From Zea mays (Eukaryota > Streptophyta > Magnoliopsida > Poales > Poaceae): a stretch of DNA of 64,000 nt. The notes under the pieces are model-generated. The model worked only from the letters and a program-made list of their open reading frames with translations. It did not search any database and was not told where the DNA came from. Below are positions 10,522-22,800 of the stretch, one piece after another. The stretch lies in the NCBI RefSeq assembly GCF_902167145.1, contig NC_050097.1, forward strand, positions 232,767,034 through 232,831,033, given 5' to 3'. Numbering within the stretch: the stretch's first letter is position 1; every line of letters begins with the position of its first letter. Both the position numbers and the translations under genes were made by a program.

Positions 10522-13500
10522 TCAATCCAGGTTCCGCGAATCTATGACATTTAGCTCACTACGCAACCTGCAAAAGGTCTTCTCATCTAGAGGCTTAGTG
10601 AAGATATCGGCTAGCTGGTTCTCGGTGCTAACATGAAACACTTCGATATCTCCCTTTTGCTGGTGGTCTCTCAAAAAGTGATGCCGGATGTCTATGTGCT
10701 TTGTGCGGCTGTGCTCAACAGGATTCTCCGCCATGCGGATAGCACTCTCATTGTCACATAGGAGTGGGACTTTGCTCAGATTGTAGCCAAAGTCCCGGAG
10801 GGTTTGCCTCATCCAAAGTAGTTGCGCGCAACACTGACCTGCGGCAACGTACTCGGCCTCAGCGGTGGATAGGGCAACGGATGTTTGTTTCTTAGAGTTC
10901 CATGACACCAGGGACCTTCCTAAGAATTGGCACGTCCCCGATGTACTCTTCCTATCGACCTTACATCCAGCATAGTCGGAATCTGAGTATCCAACTAAGT
11001 CAAAGGTAGACCCCTTTGGATACCAGAGCCCGAAGCAAGGCGTAGCAACCAAATATCGAAGAATTCGCTTCACCGCCACTAAGTGACACTCCTTAGGATC
11101 GGATTGAAATCTAGCACACATGCATACGCTAAGCATAATATCCGGTCTACTAGCACATAAGTAAAGCAAAGAACCTATCATTGACCGGTATGCTTTTTGA
11201 TCAACGGACTTACCTCCTTTGTTGAGGTCGGTGTGTCCGTCGGTCCCCATCGGAGTCTTTGCGGGCTTGGCGTCCTTCATCCCAAACCGCTTTAGCAGAT
11301 CTTGCGTGTACTTCGTTTGGGAGATGAAGGTGCCGTCCTTGAGTTGCTTCACTTGGAACCCAAGGAAGTAGTTCAACTCGCCCATCATCGACATCTCGAA
11401 TTTCTGCGTCATCACCCTGCTAAACTCTTCACAAGACTTTTGGTTAGTAGAACCAAATATTATGTCATCGACATAAATTTGGCACACAAACAAATCACCA
11501 TCACATGTCTTTGTAAAAAGAGTTGGATCGGCTTTCCCAACCTTGAAAGCATTAGCAATTAAAAAGTCTCTGAGGCATTCATACCATGCTCTTGGGGCTT
11601 GCTTAAGTCCATAGAGCGCCTTAGAGAGCTTACACACGTGGTCGGGGTACCGTTAATCCTCGAAGCCAGGGGGTTGCTCTACGTACACTTCCTCCTTGAT
11701 TGGCCCGTTGAGGAAAGCGCTCTTCACATCCATTTGGTACAACCTGAAAGAATGGTGAGCGGCATATGCTAGCAAGATACGAATTGACTCTAGCCTAGCC
11801 ACAGGAGCGAAAGTCTCCTCAAAGTCCAAACCTGCGACTTGGGCATAACCTTTTGCCACAAGTCGAGCCTTGTTTCTTGTCACCACCCCGTGTTCGTCCT
11901 GTTTGTTGCGGAACACCCACTTGGTTCCCACAACATTTTGCTTCGGACGAGGCACCAGCGTCCAAACTTCATTTCTCTTAAAGTTGTTGAGCTCCTCCTG
12001 CATGGCCAATACCCAGTCCGGATCTAGCAAGGCCTCCTCTACCCTGAAAGGCTCAATAGAAGAGACAAAGGAGTAATGCTCACAAAAATTAACTAATCGA
12101 GATCGAGTAGTTACTCCCTTGCTAATGTCACCCAGAATTTGGTCGACGGGATGATCCCTTTGAATCATCGCTCGAACTTGGGTTGGAGGTGCCGGTAGCG
12201 CTTCTTCCTCCATCACTTGATCACCTTGTGCTCCCCCTTGATCAAGCGCCTCCACTTGAGGTACCTGTTCGTCATCTTCGGTTGGGAGTTGCACCATAGT
12301 TGAGGAAGAAGGTTGATCTCGTTCATCTTGTTCCTGTGGCCGTACTTCTCCAATCGCCATGGTCCGTATAGCTGCCGTCGGAACAACTTCTTCATCTACA
12401 TCATCACAATCAACAACTTGCTCTCTTGGAGAGCCATTAGTCTCATCAAATACATCGTCGCTAGAGACTTCAACCAAACCCGATGATTTGTTGAAGACTC
12501 TATACGCCTTTGTATTTGAGTCATAACCTAACAAAAACCCTTCTACAGCTTTGGGAGCAAACTTAGAATTTCTACCTTTCTTCACTAGAATGTAGCACTT
12601 GCTCCCAAATACACGAAAGTAAGATACATTGGGTTTGTTATCGGTTAGAAGCTCATACGAAGTCTTCTTGAGGAGGCGATGAAGGTAGACCCTGTTGATG
12701 GCGTGGCAAGCCGTGTTCACGGCTTCCGACCAGAAACACTCAGGGGTCTTGAATTCTCCAAGCATTGTCCTCGCCATATCGATTAGCGTCCTGTTCTTCC
12801 TCTCTACCACACCATTTTGCTGTGGTGTGTAGGGAGCGGAGAACTCGTGCTTGATCCCTTCCTCCTCAAGGAATTCCTCTACTTGAAGGTTCTTGAATTC
12901 GGACCCGTTGTCGCTCCTTATCTTCTTCACCTTGAGCTCAAACTCATTTTGAGCTCTCCTGAGGAAGCGCTTGAGGGTCCCTTGGGTTTCAGACTTATCC
13001 TGCAAAAAGAACACCCAAGTGAAGCGGGAAAAATCATCAACAATAACTAAACCATACTTACTCCCTCCTATGCTCAGATAGGCGACAGGTCCGAAGAGGT
13101 CCATATGCAGCAGCTCCAGGGGTCTTGAAGTGGTCATCACGTTCTTGCTGTGATGCGCTCCTCCCACTTGTTTACCTGCTTGACAAGCTGCACAAGGTCT
13201 ATCTTTTTCGAAATGCACGTTAGTCAAACCTATCACGTGTTCTCCCTTTAGAAGCTTGTGAAGGTTCTTCATCCCCACATGTGCTAAGCGGCGATGCCAC
13301 AGCCAGCCCATGCTAGTCTTAGCTATTAAGCATGCATCTAGACCGGCCTCTTCTTTTGCAAAATCAACTAAATAAAGTTTGCCGTCTAATACACCCTTAA
13401 AAGCTAGTGAACCATCACTTCTTCTAAAGACAGACACATCTACATTTGTAAATAGACAGTTATACCCCATATGACATAATTGACTAACAGATAGCAAATT

Positions 13501-13737
13501 ATATCCAAGACTCTCTACTAAAAATACATTAGAGATAGAATGCTCATTAGAAATCGCAATTTTACCTAACCCTTTTACCTTGCCTTGATTCCCATCACCG
13601 AATATAATTGAATCTTGGGAATCCTTATTCTTGACGTAGGAGGTGAACATCTTCTTCTCCCCCGTCATATGGTTTGTGCATCCGCTATCAATAATCCAGC
13701 TTGAACCCCCGGATGCATAAACCTGCAAGGAAAATTT
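10522..13737 (-). pseudogene. pol of element A (PR-IN-RT-RNase H), one in-frame stop
   Basis: Copia polyprotein. Protease has [11 protein letters not shown] near 13690. Integrase has a zinc site (HRRLAHVGM to CAACQAGKQ), DDE residues at LHMDLFGPV and RSDNGSEF, and Glu in [11 protein letters not shown] has YVDDIIFGST near 11460. RNase H includes DSDYAGCKVDRKSTSG and the DKHIDIRHHF-like block SRTKHIDIRHHF. Pol lies in the +1 frame relative to gag and its open frame overlaps gag's end; the first in-frame codon past the gag stop region is TTG, not ATG. A single TAA at 11653-11655 falls inside RT, after EQPPGFED; the frame is otherwise open to 10522. Apart from that stop, all catalytic motifs look whole. 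Confidence 0.92.
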
Positions 13738-16126
13738 AGGCTTGGGACTTAGGTACCCAACTCATGTTGGGTCCTACAAGGTTAGCACAAATATTCTTAG
13801 GGACCCAAATGCAAGTTTTGTCTCCCTTGCATCTTGCCCCTAACTTCCTAGCAATTACCTTTCTATCCTTTCTACAAATTGCAAAGGAAGCATTCAACGC
13901 ATGATATATTGTAGAAGGCTCATTAACTTTCCTAGGAATATTAATAACATTTCTCCTAGGCATATTATGAACAACATCCCTTCTATCAACATTTCTATCA
14001 TGCACATATGAAGAGCTAGAAGCAAACATAGCATGAGAAAAATCATCGTACTCATTATAACTCTTATAAGCATTTCTAGTTTGTCTCCTATCATGATATA
14101 AAAAGGCATGGTTCTTTTTAGCACTAGTAGCCATAGGGGCCTTCCCTTTCTCCTTAGTGGGAATGGGAGCCTTATGGCTTGTTAAGTTCTTGGCTTCCCT
14201 CTTGAAGCCAAGCCCATCCTTAATTGAGGGGTGTCTACCAACCGTGTAGGCATCCCTAGCAAATTTTAGTTTATCAAAATTACTCTTGCTAGTCTTAAGT
14301 TGAGCATTAAGACTAGCTAATTCATCATTCAATTTTGAAATGGAAATTAAGTGTTCGCTACAAGCATTAATATCAATATCCTTACACCTAGTGCAAATTT
14401 CAACATATTTAACACAAGAGTTGGATTTATTTGCTTCTACTAGTTTAGCATTTAAATCATCGTTTATGCTCTCTAAGTTAGAAATAGAATCATGGCATGT
14501 TGACACTTCACAAGCAAGCATTTCATTCCTCTTAATTTCTAATGCAAGGGATTTTTGAGCCTCTACAAACTTATCATGTTCTTCGTACAACAAATCCTCT
14601 TGCTTTTCTAAAAGTATATTCTTTTCATTCAAGGCATCAATTAATTCATTAATTTTGTCTATCTTAGATCTATCTAAGCCCTTGAACAAACATGAATAAT
14701 CTACTTCATCCTCATCACTAGATTCGTCCTCACTTGAAGAAGCATAGGTAGAGTTGCGAGTACATACCTTCTTCTCCTTTGCCATAAGGCATGTGTGACG
14801 CTCGTTGGGGAAGAGGGTTGATTTGTTGAAGGCGGTGGCGGCGAGTCCTTCATTGTCGGAGTCGGAAGAGGAGCAATCCGAGTCCCACTCCTTGCCTAGA
14901 TGCGCCTCGCCCTTTGCCTTCTTGTAATGCTTCTTCTTTTCCCTCTTGTTTCCCTTTTCCTGATCACTATCATTATCGGGGCAGTTAGCGATAAAATGAC
15001 CAATCTTACCGCACTTGAAGCATGAGCGCTTTCCCTTCGTCTTGGTCTTGCTTGGCTGCCCCTTGTGACCCTTTAGCACCGTCTTGAAGCGTTTGATGAT
15101 GAGAGCCATCTCTTCATCATTAAGTCCGACCGCCTCAATTTGTGCCACCTTGCTAGGTAGCGCCTCCTTACTTCTTGATGCTTTGAGAGCAATAGGTTGT
15201 GGTTCGTTGATCGGTCCATTCAAGGCGTCGTCCACGTATCTTGCCTCCTTGATCATCATTCGCCCGCTGACGAATTTTCCTAAGACTTCTTCGGGCGACA
15301 TTTTGGTGTACCTGGGATTCTCATGAATATTATTCACCAAATGAGGATCAAGAACGGTAAAGGACCTTAGCATTAGTCGGACGACGTCGTGGTCCGTCCA
15401 TCGCGTGCTTCCGTAGCTCCTTATTTTGTTGATAAGGGTCTTGAGCCGGTTGTATGTTTGAGTTGGCTCCTCGCCCCTTATCATCGCGAACCGTCCAAGC
15501 TCGCCCTCCACCAACTCCATTTTGGTGAGCAAGGTAGCGTCATTTCCCTCATGAGAGATCTTGAGGGTATCCCAGATTTGCTTGGTGTTATCCAAGCCAC
15601 TCACTTTGTTATATTCATCCCTGCACAATGAAGCTAGAAGAACAGTAGTAGCTTGTGCATTCTTATGGATTTGCTCATTAATGAATATAGGACTATCTGA
15701 ACTATTAAAGTGCATTCCACTATCTACAATCTCCCATATACTAGGATGGAGAGAAAATAGGTGACTACGCATTTTGTGGCCCCAAAATCCGTAGTCCTCC
15801 CCATCAAAGTGTGGGGGCTTGCCGAGTGGAATGGAAAGCAAATGTGAATTTGAGCTTTGCGGAATACGAGAGTAGTCAAAGGAAAAGTTAGAATTAACCG
15901 GTTTCCTTTGCTCGTAGTCGTTGTGGTCGTCGTCCTTTTGGGAAGAAGTAGACTCATCACTGTCGTCGTAGTAGACGATCTCCTTGATGCGCCTCGTCTT
16001 CTTCTTCTTCCCTTCCTTTCGTCTATGACCCGAGCCGGAGTCGGTAGGCTTGTCATCTTTGAGCTCATTGACGAAGGACTCCTTCTCCTTATCGTTGATC
16101 ACGATTCCCTTCCCCTTAGGATCCAT
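13736..16126 (-). CDS. gag of element A (Sirevirus-type long Gag)
   Basis: Uninterrupted 796-codon ORF from ATG 16126 to TAA 13736. The N-terminal third is a charged, Lys/Asp-rich lead followed by the Copia capsid core ([16 protein letters not shown]). A single CCHC knuckle, [14 protein letters not shown], lies near residues 370-385. Downstream is a serine/acid-rich segment and a long coiled-coil stretch, which give this Gag its unusual length. It packages element RNA and builds cytoplasmic particles. A sequence resembling a plant 3' splice site (TTTTCCTTGCAG) lies immediately after the stop and before protease. Confidence 0.93.
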   Translation of the reverse strand: MDPKGKGIVINDKEKESFVNELKDDKPTDSGSGHRRKEGKKKKTRRIKEIVYYDDSDESTSSQKDDDHNDYEQRKPVNSNFSFDYSRIPQSSNSHLLSIPLGKPPHFDGEDYGFWGHKMRSHLFSLHPSIWEIVDSGMHFNSSDSPIFINEQIHKNAQATTVLLASLCRDEYNKVSGLDNTKQIWDTLKISHEGNDATLLTKMELVEGELGRFAMIRGEEPTQTYNRLKTLINKIRSYGSTRWTDHDVVRLMLRSFTVLDPHLVNNIHENPRYTKMSPEEVLGKFVSGRMMIKEARYVDDALNGPINEPQPIALKASRSKEALPSKVAQIEAVGLNDEEMALIIKRFKTVLKGHKGQPSKTKTKGKRSCFKCGKIGHFIANCPDNDSDQEKGNKREKKKHYKKAKGEAHLGKEWDSDCSSSDSDNEGLAATAFNKSTLFPNERHTCLMAKEKKVCTRNSTYASSSEDESSDEDEVDYSCLFKGLDRSKIDKINELIDALNEKNILLEKQEDLLYEEHDKFVEAQKSLALEIKRNEMLACEVSTCHDSISNLESINDDLNAKLVEANKSNSCVKYVEICTRCKDIDINACSEHLISISKLNDELASLNAQLKTSKSNFDKLKFARDAYTVGRHPSIKDGLGFKREAKNLTSHKAPIPTKEKGKAPMATSAKKNHAFLYHDRRQTRNAYKSYNEYDDFSHAMFASSSSYVHDRNVDRRDVVHNMPRRNVINIPRKVNEPSTIYHALNASFAICRKDRKVIARKLGARCKGDKTCIWVPKNICANLVGPNMSWVPKSQA

Positions 16127-16162
16127 CTCTTCGGGCGGCTAGTCCCTTTCTTGAAGAGAACG

Positions 16163-16174
16163 GCTCTGATACCA
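16163..16174 (-). other. Primer-binding site of element A
   Basis: Minus-strand TGGTATCAGAGC, an exact match to the plant initiator tRNA-Met 3' end complement, two bases from the 5' LTR at 16177. Confidence 0.92.
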
Positions 16175-16176
16175 AT

Positions 16177-17430
16177 TGAGAGCACCTAGAGGGGGGGGGG
16201 GGTGAATAGGTGATCCTGTAAAAACTTAACTTATAGCCACAAAAACTTGTTAGAGGTTAGCACAATAATTGCCAAGTGGCTAAAGAGAAGATCTTGCACA
16301 ATACGACAATCACAGAGAATTCAACACAGAGGAGACACGGTGATTTATCCCGTGGTTCGGCCAAGTACAAAACTTGCCTACTCCACGTTGTGGCGTCCCA
16401 ACGGACGAGGGTTGCAATCAACCCCTCTCAAGCGGTCCAAAGACCCACTTGAATACCACAGTATTTTGCCTTGCTTATCTTTATCCCACTTGCGAGGAAT
16501 CTCCACAATTTGGAGTCTCTCGCCCTTACACTTAAGATTCACAAAGAAGCACGGAGTAAGGGAGGGAAGCAACACACACAAATCCACAGCGAAACGCGCA
16601 CACACACAGCCAAGATTCGAGCTCAAAGACTATCTCACAGTTTCTCACAAGAACAGAGCTCGAATCACTTAGAATCACAAACGGATGCGCAAAGACTTAG
16701 TGTGGATGATCAAGTATGCTCAAGAGTTGCTTGGTGTTCTCCTCCATGCGCCTAGGGGTCCCTTTTATAGCCCCAAGGCAGCTAGGAGCCGTTGAGAACA
16801 AATCTGGAAGGCCATCTTTGCCTTCTGTCGTCGGGCGCACCGGACAGTCCGGTGCACACCGGACAGTGTCCGGTGCCCGATTCCTTTCCTTAAATGGCGA
16901 AGCCGACCGTTGCCGACCGTTGCAGATCTGGCGCACCGGACAGTCCGGTGCACACCGGACAGTCCGGTGCTTCCTTCCGACCGTTGGCCAGACCACGTGT
17001 CGCGCGCAGATTCCGCGGCCGACCGTTGGCTCGGCCGACCGTTGGCTCACCGGACAGTCCGGTGCACACCGGACAGTCCGGTGAATTTTAGCCGTACGCC
17101 GTCAGCAAATTCCCGAGAGCGGGCTCTTCGGCCGAGGGAGCCTGGCGCACCGGACACTGTCCGGTGCACCACCGGACAGTCCGGTGCCCCAGACCGAAAC
17201 AGTCCCTTGGCTGTACACAGCCAAGTCTTCTCTTATCTTCTTCTATCTGTTTCCAACACTTAGACAAATATATTAGTACACAAAACCAATGTACTAAGAC
17301 TTAGAAACATACCTTTGTTGTAGATTTGCACTTTGTTCATTCATAGGGCATTGGTTCACATCTAAGCACTTGTGTTGACACTTAATCACCAAAATACTTA
17401 GAAATGGGCCAAGGGCACATTTCCCTTTCA
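16177..17430 (-). repeat. 5' LTR of element A
   Basis: 1254 bp, nearly identical to 8467-9714. It starts TGAGAGCACC on plus and ends TTCCCTTTCA, directly followed by the GGCCC target duplication at 17431-17435. Confidence 0.95.
16762..16769 (-). promoter_or_regulatory. TATA box in 5' LTR of element A
   Basis: Minus-strand TATAAAAG. It is about 70 bp downstream, in element orientation, of the palindrome/CCGACCGTTG cluster (16838-17186), so U3 would start at 17430 and the RNA would start near 16735. Confidence 0.7.
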
Positions 17431-19132
17431 GGCCCCGGTCGAGCCCCTTCCCCCCTCCGTTGTCGCCAACGCCGTCAGCCCCCTCCTCTCTCGCTGGCTG
17501 GTGGGCCCGCGCCTCCACGCCGTCCCCCGCCGTCTCCCCCGCATAGCTGGGCCAGCTGGGCCGCCAGCCTCGCCCGCGCGAGCGCCCGCGCCCATGTTGG
17601 CCAAAAATCCCCCCGGCCCACAAGGAAAGGAAATCCTTTTTCTTTTTCTTTTCCCATTTCTTTTTCCCATTTTCCCATATATACTTATATGCTGATATTT
17701 TATGCACCAAAAATAGTTTAAATAAATCATTAGGGCACAAAAATAATAAAGTATAACAATTTGCACACTCCACAAAAGTCACCATGTTTGATGTATTGTT
17801 TTTGGCTATGTTTTAATTAGTGGAAGAGGGATCCGATCCTCCGGAACTCTTAGCTCCGGAAGAAGGGCAGGAACCCGACCCCTCCGAGATTAACCTTTTG
17901 TGCCAGGAAAGCTTCGACGAAGGCAAGTCCACCCTTCCCTTGATGCATTATTTACCTATTTCTCTCTACCACTGCTTATGACTGAATTATGGGATGGGAA
18001 TCGAATTGCATGGTAAGCATGAGAGAGCCCGCATTAACTATTATTTCGATTAAAGATATGGGACAAGTAAAAAGGGGTATAAGTGAAATGTTTTCCAAAA
18101 AGAGTGCGATGATGGGTACTCACCCTCATCACCTAGTGAAGTGGGATGATCAGGGACTCCCTGGTTTAGGGGAGGGTCTAAGGTGTTGGCTCAGCTGGTT
18201 TAGGCGTGAGCAGAAGGATCGTCCTCTCATATAAGGACCGGTTTGTCATCTTTCATTACCTGTACTCCCAAAAAGTACAACCACTCGAGGCTGTGTGGGC
18301 AGCCACTCAATCTGAACTCGTACGGTCCCACCCCAGGGTTATGAAGGCTGGGGTAGCACCGGGAGGATAAGGAAGGGGAATGTTTTGTCCGGTTTGGACA
18401 TGGTGGTGGCCTGACTCCTTCCGGTATAACCATTAAGGTTCGGACGTACAAGGAAGGAAAGAGTTTCGGATTCGGGTCTCATTGGCCATGAGATCGCAGA
18501 GCCGGACTAGTGGGTAAAGTGTACCCCTCTGCGCAGAGTCTAAACCTATTCGAATAGTCCGTGTCCACTGGTATAGACGAGTCTGGTATGATATGACAAT
18601 TAGTGTTTTCTACCACAACTGGGAACAGGGAAATGTGTGTGTATGTTCTGGAAAGAAAGTAGTACCACGGGAGCGGGAAGCTCAGTGGTAGTCAAGCAAG
18701 TGTTACTTCTATTGTTTTGGGAAAACCCTAACTATTGAGTACTGCCTTTCTCTGAAAAAGTATGAGTGACTTCAACTCCACCACAATAAGCATGTACAAT
18801 ATAGGTCACTTTCTCTTTACGGGAGCCGAGTGGGCTTGCGGAATACCTAGTGTATTCACCCAGATTTATTTATGTTTTTCAGCAGCTGAAGACTTCTTTT
18901 CTGCTATGCTTGATTGATGGGGCTGTGTCTTCACCCAGTTCTGCCTGTGGCCTGGGCTATTTTATCTTCCACTGCGCTTTATTTTGTTTCGGCTCACTTT
19001 CGAGCTTGTATCCCCGGTATTGTAATAACATTATTCAGACTCTGTAACTATTTGAAGTAATGAATGTGATTACTAGCCTCCTGGGACTAGTAATTGTATC
19101 ACATTTGAGTCCCAAAGGATCGGGACGCTTCA
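17431..19132 (+). repeat. 3' LTR of Tekay-like element, second part (R/U5), with element A TSD
   Basis: 17431-17435 is the duplicated target GGCCC. From 17436 the sequence matches window positions 77-1774 to the LTR end GGGACGCTTCA at 19132. It carries no supported gene. Confidence 0.93.
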
Positions 19133-19860
19133 GGTACACCAACTTCTTTAGTCTAATTCAGGATTTCAGGTATCCGAGACAAAGAACTCCGAAATTATTA
19201 TTTTGGGTTTCTAGATTTATTACCCAATTAAGTATTTGATACTCGTTTTTTGGTTGGTTTTGGTTTCAATATTGATTCTTGTCCTGATTCTTTGGTATTT
19301 GGACGTTGGTTCTTAAACTATTTTTAGTAGCTTATCTCTATATTTATATTTAAACTCTATTTTAAAGATAATGCAGTTTATAATACAAAACACTAGAAAC
19401 AAGACGATTTAGATAAACTATGGTACGACTTATGTCGAGGCCTGCATACGGTCATACGTGTTATTTCCGAAAGCCAATTTTGTGTCACACCTCCTCCGCT
19501 ACCACCATTCCACACCACCGCGGGTCCTCCCGCCAGCCTCGAGAGAACCGCGCGCCGCGCCCCCATCTTTTCCCCCAAACCCTCCGCGCGAGCCCGAGGC
19601 CCCGAGCGTCAGGCAAGGCCGCACACCGCCGCCGCTTCCCCTCATCATCCGTCTCCTCCCCATCCCTTTCCCCTCATCCGCATTCGGTAGGCTGTGGCGC
19701 CAGTGTCCGCTTCAGGACTGGATTGGTCGTGGGAAGCAAGAACCGCCCGCCCGCGCATTAGAACCCTAGCCCCCGCCAATCTAACAGCGCAAAGAATCCG
19801 GAAAACCCCCGGCTTTTCGGTCTCCCGAGCCCGGGAGATCCATCCTTCGCTGCGTCGGAG
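19133..19860 (+). promoter_or_regulatory. RFC1 upstream region and 5' UTR
   Basis: About 730 bp between the retrotransposon LTR and the RFC1 start codon. 19133-19490 is AT-rich with nothing recognisable. 19490-19860 is GC-rich, as in grass 5' UTR/promoter zones, and includes AACCCTAG (about 19761), resembling the telo-box found in promoters of replication and translation genes. No convincing TATA box or E2F site was found. The transcription start cannot be fixed from sequence. Confidence 0.5.
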
Positions 19861-22800
19861 ATGGTGAGTGCGTTCTTGACACCCCCCCTCTGGTATTCTT
19901 CCCTCCACGGAGATTTGTTTGGCTAGCGGTTTCTTGGTTCGTTTCCTGTTCTTGACTTCCAATGCCTGATCGATTCTTTCGTTGTTTTCCGGGGGCGCAG
20001 TCGTCCGACATCCGTAAATGGTTCATGAAGCCGCAGGACAAGAGCGCGGCGGCATCTGGAGCCGCCGGGAAGCCCTCGGGGTCGGCGGCTGAGAAGAAGC
20101 CCGTGCTCAGCATTCCGGAGAAGAAGTCGGCGCCCCCCGCATTGGTAGGATTCTGCTCTGTGTTCGTAATTGTTGCCTTGTTAGCCGTAGATTTGGTTTT
20201 GACCTACTAGTTACTAGTTAGATTAGATTATTGACAAGGCTTTTGAGTTTCCTCAGCATTGCATCGATGGTATCTATGGCATTATGTAACAAATGAGCAC
20301 CACCTTGTTTGGTTTGTTTGGTCAAAGCTAACAGCAGTTCTTCTCTATTTTTTCATTATTGTTCTACAATGTTTGGTGCTGCCCAAGTTCTGACATTATT
20401 AATGCCACATCTTGAGTCAATCAGGCGTCCTGTGACCATGATACTTCCGCTAGAAGGAAGACAAGCAAATATTTTGGGTCAAAAGCAGAAAAGGACTCAG
20501 ATGTCCAAATGGCAGACGCCTCTGGGGGGAAGAGTGCGGCTAAAAGAAAACTTCAGAAATGCAACGATGAAGTCAAGGAGGACAGCAAGCCTTTTCCAGC
20601 AAAGAAAATGTTTGATGATGAAGAAGATGACGATTTTGTGGCACCTGCAAAGAAGAAAACTCCAGTGAAGCCACCACCTTCAAAAAAGCTTAAAGTTGAA
20701 TCTAATGTTGAAGCCCCTGCAAAGACTACTGGTGTTGATGATGCTGAGGATGAGGACAGGATGGATGAAGATGCCAAGACCCCCTCTAAAGGAGCTGGAA
20801 GGGGAAGGGGAAGAGGAGGAAGAGGAGGAGCAGGAGCTGCCCCTGGGGGCAGAGGTAGAGGAGGTGGGAGAGGTTTTATGAATTTTGGTGAGAGGAAAGA
20901 TCCTCCTCACAAAGGAGAAAAGGTAACACTAACGTTACTGTCAATGTTTTGAAAAATTCAAAAACTCAATGCTGAACTGTCTATTCCACCTTCTATAATT
21001 TGTAGGAGGTCCCAGAGGGTGCCCCTGACTGTTTATCTGGTCTGACATTTGTCATAAGTGGTACCCTCGACAGGTGCCAATTTCTATGTATAATATTTTT
21101 CTCTCTTACTTTTTCACTTTTTGTGGTGGCTTTTGTTAGGTTTCAGCTCTAGCATTCCCTAACTTGCTTGGGACTAAAAGTCTTTGTTGTTGTTGATAAT
21201 ATCATGTAGCATAGTTTAATGATAATGCAATGACCAATTAGTTAAAGACCACCTTATGTTTGTTTCTGTGTGCAGTCTTGAACGTGAGGAAGCAACTGAT
21301 CTAATTAAGCGTTATGGTGGCCGTGTGACTGGCTCTATTAGTAAAAAGACGGTATGTATACTAGTAGGGCATCTTTTTATGTGACTATTGTTGTCCTTCA
21401 TATATTTAATAATTTGCTGATAGTGCTTGTTCACAGAGCTACTTATTGGCCGACGAAGACATTGGTGGAGTCAAATCTAACAAAGCAAAAGATCTGGGGT
21501 ATTACTTACTATTTTTCATGAAAAATATGTTGTGTATTCATTTTATTTTGTCATTTTTATACGTGCTTACACATCATTGCAGTGTTCCATTCTTGACTGA
21601 AGATGGTTTATTTGATTTGATCCGAAAATCAAAGCCTGCAAAGGCTCCTGTAGACAAACGTCAAAACAACAACAGTTCTGAAAAGCTTCAGAAATCACAG
21701 ACAAAGAGCTCTCCAGCTAAAGTTGAAAAACGAGGTAGACTGGAGCTCCTAACTTCTAATGATTCTATAGTTGGATAGCATGTTGCGAGATCTTGCTTAG
21801 CATAACTTAATACTTAATTTTTTCATGCTCATAGTTGCTTGGATCTGATTATCTGAGACATGACTTTTCTGTTCAATGTGTTTGCTAACAACTTTATCAT
21901 TGTGGATATTAACTTGATCCTGTTGTTATGCTTGCATTCTTTGGAGAATCAACTCACTGTCACTTATTCTTTGTTTCTGATTTTGCATGTCTCATGTTAA
22001 TATGTTATATTGTTATGCTTGATTTTCTTCAGCCGAAGCAAGTGCTGTAGGCAAAAGTATTGCTTCAAACAGTAATGCTGCAAGTGCCTCCGCTGACAAA
22101 CAAAAGCCCAAGATTGTTGACCGTGGTTCTATGCAATGGACAGAAAAATATCGGCCAAAAGTTCCAAATGACATAGTTGGCAATCAATCAATGGTGAGTA
22201 GTTCTGCTTTTGGTTATGTTAGTTAATTCATATATGTAGCGATACTTTATTACAAACTTCATATATAGGTCAAACAACTTCATGATTGGTTAAAAAGTTG
22301 GGATGCACTATTCCTTCATTCTGGCCAAAAGGGTAAGGGAAAGAAACAAACTGACAGTGCAGCCAAAAAGGCTGTGTTGCTGAGTGGACCTCCTGGTATC
22401 GGTAAGACTACAACTGCTAAAGTTGTTAGTCAGATGCTTGGTTTGCAGGCCATTGAGGTATTAGTCTTTCCACTATTTATTCCCCATTTTTACTTGGCAG
22501 GCCTGAATTCAAACAATATTTTTTTTGTGATAGGTAAATGCGAGTGATAGCCGTGGTAAGGCAGACTCCAAGATCGAGAAGGGTGTTGGGGGGAGTACAT
22601 CAAATTCTATCAAAGAGCTTATCAACAACGCGACTCTGAATTATAGTGACAATCGGTTGGTGTTGCAGCATGAATCATGAACTTTTTTGACTTTGTATTT
22701 TGATTATTATATATTAAGTGGGCAACAATTCCATAGGTTAAAACATCCCAAAGCTGTACTAGTTATGGATGAAGTTGATGGTATGTCTGCTGGAGATAGA

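Larger units (their letters stand above)
8467..17430 (-). mobile_element. Element A: Opie/Ji-like Sirevirus (Ty1/Copia), nearly intact
   Basis: Complete 8964-bp Copia element reading right to left, inserted in the Tekay-like 3' LTR. It has LTRs of 1248 and 1254 bp starting TGAGAGCACCTAG and ending TTCCCTTTCA, a tRNA-Met primer site, long gag, and pol in PR-IN-RT-RNase H order. It also has several polypurine-like motifs before the 3' LTR. The two LTRs differ, by my reading, at about four substitutions, a G-run length difference (7 versus 12) and one base indel. That is about 0.3%, so insertion was very recent. The long gag, multiple PPT-like motifs and LTR palindromes are Sirevirus hallmarks; Opie/Ji assignment is from the LTR start and is probable. 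Confidence 0.95.
1..19132 (+). mobile_element. Tekay/Del-type Gypsy chromovirus, 5'-truncated by window edge and split by element A
   Basis: LTR retrotransposon reading left to right. Visible parts in order are the last 1774 bp of the 5' LTR, a tRNA-Met primer-binding site, an extra ORF, gag, protease-RT-RNase H-integrase-chromodomain pol, a purine-rich tract, and a 3' LTR starting TGTAACATCCC at 7359. The 3' LTR stops at 8466, resumes after the nested element A, and ends at 19132. Position 1 of the window corresponds to 8391 in the 3' LTR, so the full LTR is about 2.8 kb. A C-terminal chromodomain and pol order RT-RH-IN place it in the chromovirus branch of Ty3/Gypsy; the long LTRs fit Tekay/Prem1-like maize families (inferred). 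I count roughly 27 differences between the two LTRs over about 1.77 kb, so it is a fairly recent insertion. Coding capacity is lost through two frameshifts and two stops. Confidence 0.93.

Noticed and set aside
19490..19860. E2F site in the RFC1 promoter
   Set aside because: Only weak matches such as TGGCGCCA were seen; no good TTTSSCGC sequence.
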